64,000 bases of DNA, from the NCBI RefSeq assembly GCF_003945545.1, contig NZ_CP029617.1, positions 3,979,001 through 4,043,000 of the forward strand. Direction: 5' to 3'. Below, piece after piece: positions 37,228 to 44,700 of this stretch. The stretch comes from Streptomyces sp. WAC 01529 (GTDB lineage: Bacteria > Actinomycetota > Actinomycetes > Streptomycetales > Streptomycetaceae). Each line of letters opens with the position of its first letter. Position 1 is the first letter of the stretch. A program made the translations under genes and the position numbers. The notes below the pieces were generated by a model that was not told where the DNA came from, did no database searches, and saw nothing but the letters and a program-made list of their open reading frames with translations.

Positions 37228-38021
37228 GAAGCGGAGGACGCCGGTACGGGCGCGGAAGCGGGCGTGGGCGTAGACGCGGGCGCGGGCAGGGCGGACTTGA
37301 TCAGATACCCGGCCCCACGCCGCGTGTGGATCATCGGTTCACGCCCGGCGTCGATCTTCCTGCGCAGATACGAGATGTACAGCTCGACCACGTTGGCCTG
37401 GCCCCCGAAGTCGTAGTTCCACACCCGGTCGAGGATCTGCGCCTTGCTGAGCACGCGCCGCGGATTGCGCATGAGGTACCGGAGCAGCTCGAACTCGGTG
37501 GCGGTCAGATGGATCGACTCCCCGCCGCGCGTCACCTCGTGGCTGTCCTCGTCCAGGGTCAGGTCCCCCACCACCAGCGTGGATTCGCTGCGCTTGCCGG
37601 CGGCCCCGGCCCGCCGGATGAGCCCGCGCAGCCGCGCCACCACTTCCTCCAGGCTGAACGGCTTGGTGACGTAGTCGTCGCCGCCCGCGGTGAGCCCGGC
37701 GATCCGGTCCTCCAGCGCGTCCTTCGCGGTCAGGAAGAGCACGGGCACCTCGGGCAACTCCCGGCGCAGTCTGCCGAGGACGGAGAGGCCGTCCATGTCG
37801 GGCAGCATCATGTCCAGCACCACGGCGTCGGGCCGGAACGCGCGCGCGACCCGCACCGCGCCCGCGCCGTCGCCCGCGCTGCGGATCTGCCAGCCCTCGT
37901 ACCGCAGGGCCATGGACATCAACTCGGTGAGCGACGCCTCGTCGTCCACCACGAGTACGCGGACGGGGCTGCCGTCCGGCCTGAGCAGTTCGGTGCGCGC
38001 CTGGGGCGTGGTCGTGGTCAT
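37224..38021 (-). CDS. OmpR-family response regulator
   Basis: A 265-residue regulator from ATG 38021. Receiver domain about residues 20-135: acidic pocket VLVVDDEASL, phospho-acceptor in VVLDMMLPDMDG, switch Thr/Lys in FLTAKDA and TKPFSLEE. A winged helix follows (ATEFELLRYLMRNPRRVLSKAQIL; VVELYISYLRRKID). The C-terminal tail is Ala/Pro-rich. It heads the operon regulator-kinase-GT2-GT39, which it probably autoregulates; the upstream 97 bp are short and no clear direct repeats are seen. Confidence 0.93.
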   Translation of the reverse strand: MTTTTPQARTELLRPDGSPVRVLVVDDEASLTELMSMALRYEGWQIRSAGDGAGAVRVARAFRPDAVVLDMMLPDMDGLSVLGRLRRELPEVPVLFLTAKDALEDRIAGLTAGGDDYVTKPFSLEEVVARLRGLIRRAGAAGKRSESTLVVGDLTLDEDSHEVTRGGESIHLTATEFELLRYLMRNPRRVLSKAQILDRVWNYDFGGQANVVELYISYLRRKIDAGREPMIHTRRGAGYLIKSALPAPASTPTPASAPVPASSAS

Positions 38022-38118
38022 GAACCACAGGCTGGGCCGCGCCCCTGAGAGCACTCTTGCGCGAAGCTGTGAATTCCCTGAGAAACGGGCTCGGCTCACG
38101 CGGCGGAGGGCGCTCGGC

Positions 38119-39039
38119 TCACCGCACCCCGAAGAGCCGGGCCCCGTTCCCGTAGAGCACCGCCCGCAGCCACTCGTCCCCCAACCCGAGCCGCTCCAGC
38201 GCCTCCAGCTGATGAACGTACGCGTACGGAATATTGGGGAAGTCGCTGCCCAGCAAGATCCGCTCGCCCAGCTCCACCAGCCTCCCCGACTCCTCCTTCG
38301 GGAACGGCATCAGCCCCTCGCTGAAGTCGGTGAACGCCATGGTCGTGTCCAGGCGCACCTCCTCGTACCGCTCGGCGAGCGCGAGGAAGTCGGCGTACTC
38401 GGGCATCCCCATGTGCGCCACGACGAGCCGCAGCCGCGGATGCCGCGCGAGGAGCCGCGCCATCACCGCGGGCCCGGTGTGCTCGCCGGGCTCGGGCCCG
38501 GACCCGCAGTGCGTCACCACCGGGATCCCGGCCTCGGCGAGCAGCCCCCACACGGGGTCGAGCAGCTCGTCATTGGGGTCGTAACCCCCCACCTGCACAT
38601 GCGCCTTGAAGACCCGGGCCCCCGACTCGACGGCGTCCCGCACATACCCCTCGACTCCCGGCTCCGGGAAGAAGGTCGCGGTCCGCAGACACCCGGGGGT
38701 GCGGCGCGCGAAGTCGTCGGCCCAGTCGTTGAGCCACTTCGCCATCCCCGCCTTGTGCGGATAGATCATCGAGGTGAAGGCCCGCACCCCGAACTCCCCG
38801 AGCAGCTCGACCCGCCGCTCCTCCTCATGCCGGTAGCTGATGGGCCACTCCACCCCGCCACCGGCCGCGTAGGCGTCGAAGTACGCCCAGACCTTGCGCA
38901 GCACCCGGTCCGGCATGAAGTGCGTGTGTACGTCGATGAGCCCGGGCACCCCGAGCCGCCCCCAGAACGCCCGCACCTCGGCGCCCTCCGAGCCACCGGC
39001 GCCACCCGCGCCGCCCACCCTCTCCCTATCCCCGCACAT
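38119..39039 (-). CDS. Amidohydrolase-family (amidohydrolase 2) protein
   Basis: A 306-residue TIM-barrel hydrolase. Metal ligands are seen in GLIDVHTHFMPD (HxH), VVTHCGSG, LVVAHMGMPEY and LLGSDFPN (final Asp). The family covers decarboxylases and lactonases; the exact substrate is unclear. The chosen ATG 39039 lies inside the end of the monooxygenase gene (14-bp overlap); starts closer to GVPGLIDVH are also possible because the first 25 residues are Gly-rich. Confidence 0.82.
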   Translation of the reverse strand: MCGDRERVGGAGGAGGSEGAEVRAFWGRLGVPGLIDVHTHFMPDRVLRKVWAYFDAYAAGGGVEWPISYRHEEERRVELLGEFGVRAFTSMIYPHKAGMAKWLNDWADDFARRTPGCLRTATFFPEPGVEGYVRDAVESGARVFKAHVQVGGYDPNDELLDPVWGLLAEAGIPVVTHCGSGPEPGEHTGPAVMARLLARHPRLRLVVAHMGMPEYADFLALAERYEEVRLDTTMAFTDFSEGLMPFPKEESGRLVELGERILLGSDFPNIPYAYVHQLEALERLGLGDEWLRAVLYGNGARLFGVR

Positions 39040-39430
39040 GGCCGAGGCTTTCCCGCACACCGCCGTGGCTTCCCGGCCCATGGCCGAGGCTTTCCCGCGC
39101 GTATCCGTGGCTCCGCTCGACCTTGGCGACGTGCAGGACGTACGACTCGTACCACTCCTCGCGCCCGCGACGCTGTGCCACGCGGTGCTCGGGATCGCTC
39201 TGCCAGGCCTTGATGGCGTCCGCGTCCCGGAAGTACCCGACGGTGATGCCGACCCCGCCGGGCGTCCGCGCGGACTCGGCCCCGAGGAAGCCGGGCACGG
39301 CGGCGACCAATTCATCCATACGTTCGCCGGTCTCGTCGTACCCCTGGCTGTTCTCGGCGAGAACCGAGGTGAACACGACGGCGTAGTAAGGCGGTTCAAA
39401 GGGCCCGACCGGCCCCGGAAGATCACTCAT
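39026..39430 (-). CDS. Antibiotic biosynthesis monooxygenase (ABM)-domain protein
   Basis: A 134-residue protein with a dimeric alpha-beta barrel (about 10-110): YYAVVFTSVLAENSQGY, GITVGYFRDADAIKAWQSDPEH and EEWYESYVLHVAKVER. The C-terminal 25 residues, GYARESLGHG and a second ESLGH copy, come from a 42-bp DNA repeat (CATGGCCGAGGCTTTCCCGC at 39037 and 39079) and may be recent. It is coupled to the amidohydrolase by overlap. The ABM fold serves in quinone or heme oxidation, but many members are uncharacterised. Confidence 0.82.
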   Translation of the reverse strand: MSDLPGPVGPFEPPYYAVVFTSVLAENSQGYDETGERMDELVAAVPGFLGAESARTPGGVGITVGYFRDADAIKAWQSDPEHRVAQRRGREEWYESYVLHVAKVERSHGYARESLGHGPGSHGGVRESLGHVRG

Positions 39431-39567
39431 GCCCCCACCCTCAGAGCCCCGGCACCCCGTGTCCACCCTCCCCGGCCACTCCTTGCCCTCCGGACACCGA
39501 TCCTTGACCCTCCGGTCAGCGAACGCCCCGAGGGAACCCGATTACTCGGGACCGCCCCCCCACCCCC

Positions 39568-40449
39568 TCAGAAGAGCCCGCCCTGCTCCCCCTCACCACC
39601 CGCCGCCCCCAGCCCCTCCACCGGCACGGTCACCGCCGCCCCCGCGTCGGCCGCCGCCAGCTCCCACCCCACGAGCACCCGCGTATCGACGACGAGCAGG
39701 CCCCCGTCCGCGACCTCCAGGTAAAGATCGGGCCCGGCCGCCGCGACGACCCGCCCCGCGACCACCCCACCGTCGACGACCTCCCGCACGACCCCTTGGG
39801 CAGCCCCTCCCAAGGCCCCCAACCCCGCAAGCCCGAACGCCCCGAAGTGGTCGACCGCCTCGAAGCCGACCCGTTCCAACGCCTCGGCCCACCCTTCGAG
39901 CACGACAGCCCGCCGGTACAGGCCTTCCAACTCCGCCGCCCGCTCCGCCCACCCGGGCAGAGCCCCCCGCACCGCCCGCTTACGCGCGTACGGCACCCGG
40001 TCCGGCACCCCGAGCGCCGCCCGCAGCAGCTCCTCCGTACGCCGTGCCGCCATCAACGGCCCCCGACCGAGCCAGCAGAACGCCACGGCCCCCTGCTCAA
40101 GGAGGCGCACGGCCCCCCGCTCCTCCGCCGTGATCCCGACCTTGACCAGCCCGGCCCCGAACCACGCGAGGTACACCCGGTACGTCCGCGGATCATCCGG
40201 CACCCCGTCCGCCGCCACGGAGAACGCCCGATCGAGCCGCGCGCACTCGGGACACCGCGCCTGCGTGGCCCGCGCCGGCACCACGGCCCGCAGCGGACAC
40301 GGATTCCCGCGCGCCCCCACGCACCGCCGCTCACCCACGGCCCGGAACCCGATCGCCCTCCCATACGCGAGGACGCTCCCCCTCCCGCCCTCCCACCGCA
40401 GCACAGGCTCCCCACCAGGCCACCCGAGCCCCGCACACCGCCACTCCAT
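39568..40449 (-). CDS. DUF2797-domain protein
   Basis: A 293-residue protein from ATG 40449 after GGGAGGGG. A zinc-like cysteine set appears early (RRCVGARGNPCPL, then ARCPECARLDR), followed by the conserved TYRVYLAWFGAGLVKVGITAEERG block that defines the family and resembles a GIY-YIG-like beta-alpha core. Function is unknown. The frame is open to 40572 but that part overlaps the tRNA terminator and tRNA-Arg and is rejected. Confidence 0.85.
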   Translation of the reverse strand: MEWRCAGLGWPGGEPVLRWEGGRGSVLAYGRAIGFRAVGERRCVGARGNPCPLRAVVPARATQARCPECARLDRAFSVAADGVPDDPRTYRVYLAWFGAGLVKVGITAEERGAVRLLEQGAVAFCWLGRGPLMAARRTEELLRAALGVPDRVPYARKRAVRGALPGWAERAAELEGLYRRAVVLEGWAEALERVGFEAVDHFGAFGLAGLGALGGAAQGVVREVVDGGVVAGRVVAAAGPDLYLEVADGGLLVVDTRVLVGWELAAADAGAAVTVPVEGLGAAGGEGEQGGLF

Positions 40450-40500
40450 CGCCGCACCCCTCCCGGAAGGACGCCCGCACAAACGTCCACCCGCACAAAC

Positions 40501-40540
40501 GACCAGAGGCCCTGACGGTTTCCCGTCAGGGCCTCTGGTC
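40501..40540 (-). terminator. Stem-loop after tRNA-Arg(ACG)
   Basis: Perfect 18-bp stem (GACCAGAGGCCCTGACGG) with a 4-base loop, starting five bases past the tRNA 3' end on the minus strand. Confidence 0.9.
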
Positions 40541-40545
40541 TGCTG

Positions 40546-40618
40546 TGCACTCGGCAGGATTCGAACCTGCAACCTTCTGATCCGTAGTCAGATGCTCTAT
40601 CCGTTAAGCTACGAGTGC
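40546..40618 (-). tRNA. tRNA-Arg(ACG)
   Basis: A 73-nt tRNA on the minus strand. Acceptor GCACTCG pairs with CGAGTGC, discriminator A; anticodon loop CTACGGA gives ACG; T arm GCAGGTTCGAATCCTGC is perfect. A34 is the known target of TadA, encoded in this window. Confidence 0.96.
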
Positions 40619-40773
40619 TTGTGCTTCCGGGGTTTTTTCTGCCCCGTCGGCGTTGCGAGAACAACATTACATGACCTGCGCCGTGAGGCGAAATCCGTTT
40701 CCCAAACCTGCTCTGAGCTGGGGAAACGCCCCTGAAGAGCCTCCCAAGAGCCCCCGGACAGCCCCGGACACGA

Positions 40774-40807
40774 CCGAAGCCCCGGTCGAGGACGACCGGG
40801 GCTTCGG
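40774..40807 (-). terminator. Stem-loop after tRNA-Ser(GCT)
   Basis: Perfect 14-bp stem (CCGAAGCCCCGGTC) with a 6-base loop, ten bases beyond the tRNA 3' end. Confidence 0.85.
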
Positions 40808-40817
40808 GCTCACAGCG

Positions 40818-40908
40818 CGGAGGCGGAGGGATTTGAACCCTCGATGGGCTTTAAGGCCCAAACCGCATTAGCAGTGCGGCGCCATAGACCGGACTAGGCG
40901 ACGCCTCC
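40818..40908 (-). tRNA. tRNA-Ser(GCT)
   Basis: A 91-nt class II tRNA on the minus strand. Acceptor GGAGGCG pairs with CGCCTCC, discriminator G; anticodon loop CTGCTAA gives GCT; long variable arm (TTTGGGCCTTAAAGCCCA); T arm GAGGGTTCAAATCCCTC. It decodes AGC and AGU. Confidence 0.96.
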
Positions 40909-41065
40909 AGCTTGCACACCAGCGCGAGCGCGGGGGTGCGTGCAGATGATGACACAGCCAGGCGGCGTGTCACCAATCGCGTCCTCCACGGTACTAGTCG
41001 CGCGGCCCGCAGGGCAAAGCCGTACTCGGCCCCGCAACGTCACGCGGTGAACGGCGTTAAAGGGT

Positions 41066-41087
41066 GTGGACCCACCCATGGGTCCAC
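41066..41087 (+). promoter_or_regulatory. Inverted repeat in front of the SSI-like gene
   Basis: GTGGACCCA and its exact complement with a 4-base spacer, 27 bp before the ATG at 41115. It could be an operator or an RNA hairpin in the leader. Confidence 0.45.
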
Positions 41088-41114
41088 CGCCGTGCCCGAC
41101 CCCGTGGAGCCCCC

Positions 41115-41537
41115 ATGCTGCGCCGCCTCGTCCTCACCGCCGCCGCCTCCGTCGCCGCGCTGTCCACCGCACCCCTCAGCGCGCACGCCGTCACCCCCGC
41201 CGAGACCCCGACCGACCGGCTGATGATCACCGTCTCGGACTCGGGAGGCGACGGCGAGGGAAGGTTCGAACTGAAGTGCCACCCCACGGGCGGCTCCCAC
41301 CCGGCCGCCGCGGCGGCGTGCGCACGGCTTGACGAGGTCACGAGGTACGGGACCGACCCGTTCGCCCCCGTGCCGGCATACGCCTCGTGCACGATGCAGT
41401 ACGGCGGCCCCGCCACCGCGCACATCACGGGCACCTGGCAGGGACGGCCCGTCGACGCGCGCTACAGCCGCAACAACGGCTGCGAGATCTCGCGCTGGAA
41501 CAACCTGGCCCCGGTGCTGCCCCGCACCTCGGCCTGA
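41115..41537 (+). CDS. Secreted subtilisin-inhibitor (SSI)-like protein
   Basis: A 140-residue secreted inhibitor. The ATG at 41115 follows GGAG and starts a signal peptide (LRRLVLTAAASVAALSTAP, cleavage near SAHA). The mature domain has the four SSI cysteines in order (KCHPTGGSHP, AACARL, SCTMQY, NNGCEI). By alignment with remembered SSI (CPMVY) the reactive-site residue P1 is Met and P1' is Gln, which suggests inhibition of subtilisin- or chymotrypsin-like proteases. The usual leader start further upstream (41064) is unlikely. Confidence 0.85.
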   Translation: MLRRLVLTAAASVAALSTAPLSAHAVTPAETPTDRLMITVSDSGGDGEGRFELKCHPTGGSHPAAAAACARLDEVTRYGTDPFAPVPAYASCTMQYGGPATAHITGTWQGRPVDARYSRNNGCEISRWNNLAPVLPRTSA

Positions 41538-41553
41538 TCCGGTGCCGGCGCCG

Positions 41554-41601
41554 TTTCCGGACGGCTTTCCGTACGGCTTTCCGGATGGCTTTCCGGACGG
41601 C
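41554..41601. repeat. Four 12-bp tandem repeats
   Basis: TTTCCGGACGGC at 41554, 41566 (one change), 41578 (one change) and 41590. They start 17 bp after the SSI stop and could fold as a terminator. The rest of the 250-bp gap before the PAS gene shows no gene. Confidence 0.75.
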
Positions 41602-41787
41602 GCCCGCCACCCTCCCGTGACCAGGCGGTACCGAAAACTCACATCATCTGCGTGCGACCTCCCTCTCATCCGGCGCCGCGCGGGCAACCACTCCCCGTAG
41701 ACTCCCTCCCGTGACACGCCACGGGCCGAGGGGCAAGATGGCCTGAGCGAGTCGGCAAGCAGCGGTAACCAGGGAGGAAGCGTCGTC

Positions 41788-44700
41788 GTGAGCAGCAGGC
41801 CATCCCGAGGCGCTGCTCGCCTCGCAGCCATACTCGACGCGCTCCCGGACGCCCTGGTGCTCGTCAACGCCAACGGCACCGTCGTGAACGCGAACGCGAT
41901 CGCGCTCGAGGCGTTCGAGACACCGGGCACCGCACTCGTGGGACGCGGTCTGCTCGATCTGCTGCCGGAGTTCGACTCCCGGCTCATCCCCGGCTCCATG
42001 CGGCGCCCGGACACCATCGACGAGCGCGGGCGCACCAAGCCCACGCGCATGACCGCCCGGCGCACGGACGGCACCGAGTTCCCCGTCGAGGTCACCAGCT
42101 CCCCGCTGGAAGACGGCAGGCACGCGTACGACAACCACGGCTACACCGGCGACGAGTTGCTGATGCTCGTCGTGCGGGACCTTTCGGGCACCGTGGACAC
42201 CGAGGCCGAACTGGCCCGTTCGCAGCGGCAGACCGAGATGATCCTGCGGGCCGCGGCCGAGGGCGTGGTCGGTACGGACACCGACGGCCGGGTCGTCCTG
42301 GTCAATCCGGCCGCCGCGCAGATACTGGGCTTTCGCGCGAGCGACCTCGGCGGACAGGAACTGCACCCGCTGGTCCTGCACTCGCGCGCCGACGGCGAAC
42401 CCTTCCCCTACGAGGAGTCCCCGCTCGCCGACACCCTCCGCTCCGGGCGCAAGCACCGGGTGCGCGGGCAGGTCCTGTGGTCCAAGAGCGGCGCCAAGGT
42501 GCCGGTCGACCTGACGACTTCCCCCGTGCGCGACGGGGACCAACTGGTCGGCGCGGTGATGACGTTCACCGACCGCAGGCCCTACGACGAGCTGGCCGAG
42601 AAGCACGAGGCCGCCCTCGCCCGGCACGCGGAGGAGATCCGCGCCGCCACCGAGCGGCACGCCGCGGAGATCAAGGCGGCGGAGGAGCGGCGCGCCGAGG
42701 AGATCAAGGCCGCCGAGGAGCAGCGGGCGGAGGCGCTCGCCGCCGAACAGGAGCGGTACGCGGCGCTCGCCGAGCGCGAGAAGGACCGCTTCGAAGAGCT
42801 GGCCGAGCGCGAGGCGGCGCGGTACGAGACGCTGGCGGCCCGGCACGAGCAGCTGCTCGCCGTCCTCGGCTCGTCCCTGCGCGGGCCCCTCGACGAGCTG
42901 CGCCGCGAACTGGCCGCGCTCGCCGCGGACGACGCGGGCCAGCTGTGGCCCGAGGCCAACCAGGTCCTGCACCACCTATCCGCCGGGTACGCCCGGATGA
43001 CGACGCTCGTCGACAACGTCCTCGGCTTCCAGCGGCTCGACGCGGGCGACGAACAGCTGACCCTCACCCCTGCCCTGCTCGACGCGGTCATCGCCACCGG
43101 TGTGGAGGGCGCGGTCGAGCTGATCGGGCCCGGCCGGGCGCAGTTCGCCGTGCACGCGCCGCCGGTGGAGATCGTCGTCGACGCGGGGCGGCTCGCCACC
43201 GCGCTGGCCCATCTCGTCGCGGACGTGGCGGGGATCGACGCGACGGGCAACACGCGCGCGGGCGTCGCCGGTGCGGGTGCCGCGGCGGGGGGTTACGTCG
43301 ACTCGACCATCGTGGTGGCCGCGGCCCAGCGCGGCGAGGTCGTCCGCATCGAGGTCCGGGGGCCCTACGCGGGCGGGGACCCGGTGCACGAGCCGATCGT
43401 GCGGGGCATCGTGCGGGCCCACGGCGGCGTGCTCCAGACGCACGAGGTGCCGGGCATGAACGGCAGTGCGTACGTACTTGAAGTGCCGCTCGTGGCGAGC
43501 GGGGCGGGCGGGGCGGGCTCTACGGAGAGGGGCGGTTCCGGAGCGGGCTCTACGGAGAGGGCCGGTTCGGCTGTGCCCGCCGCTCCGGGTGGTGTGGTCG
43601 CGGTGCCGGAGCAGGCGTCGCCCGCCACGGGCGGCGGCCGTCGGCGTGCCCGGCGTCCCTCGACGGACTCCTTCCTGGAGATCGGCGTTCCGGCGGACCC
43701 GTCCGGCGGTACGGAGGCCGGTGCGCCCGCCGCGCCGACCGGCACGGGACGCCGTAGGGGACGTCGCGCCGCGGAGGCCGCCGGTGCGCCGGGGAGCCAG
43801 GACGCCACCCTTGGCGGTGGGCCGGGTTCGGTGGCGACCGGGCAGGTGGGCGGGCCCATGGGCGGCTCCGTGGCGGAGGCGCAGTCTTCGGAGACGGCCG
43901 GTGGCGCTTCGGGGGTCACCTCTGGTGGCGCTTCGGGCGGTACCGGGCGGCGGCGCGGGCGGCCGAGTGCCGCCGAGGGCGCCGTGGTGACGGCGGCCGA
44001 ACACGCGGCCGGATCCGCCGCGTTGGGCCAGACGGTGCCGCCGCAGGGCGTGCCGGTCCCGGCGAGCGGGACGGGCCGCCGCGCGCGCCGGGCCGGTGAG
44101 CAGCATGCGCTGCCCGCGCTGGCCTCGGGCCCGTCGGAGACTTCCGGTGCCGCTTCCGGCATGGAACTGGCCGCGGTGGAGGCAGGCAACGGCGACGCCG
44201 CGCGGCCCACGGGGCGCCGGGCACGGCGTGCGCTGGCGGCCGCCAAGGAGCGGGCCGCCGCGGAAGAGGCCAACAGCGGCCGCGTCTTCGCCCTTCCCCC
44301 GGCCACGGCCGACCGCTCCACGCCGGGCGGGGAGACCGCGCCCCAGCAGACCTCGCCTCAGCAGACCTCGCTTCAGCAGCCCGCGTACGCCGTGGGCCAC
44401 GCCGTGGTGAACCAGGGCGCGGTCGCGGCGGGCCAGGGTGCCGCCGAGCTGGCCTTGGGACAGGGTGTGGTCAGCCCTGGCGGGCTGGGCCGGGGTGCCG
44501 GGGACTTGGGCGCCGGAGGCCTGGGTGCCGGGGGTTCGGGGTCGGAGGGCTCGGGCGTCGGAGACGCGGGCTCGGAGGGGCAGGGCGCCGTGGGCTCGGG
44601 TGCCGTGGGCTCGGGTGCCGTGGAGCAGGGGTCCTTGGGCCACGGTGCCGTGGGGCAGGGTTCCGTGGGGCAGGGCGCGGTGGGCCAGGGTCCCGCTGGG

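Noticed and set aside
40546..40908. tRNA-linked integrated element between tRNA-Arg and tRNA-Ser
   Set aside because: No integrase, no duplicated tRNA 3' end, and neighbouring genes are ordinary core genes.
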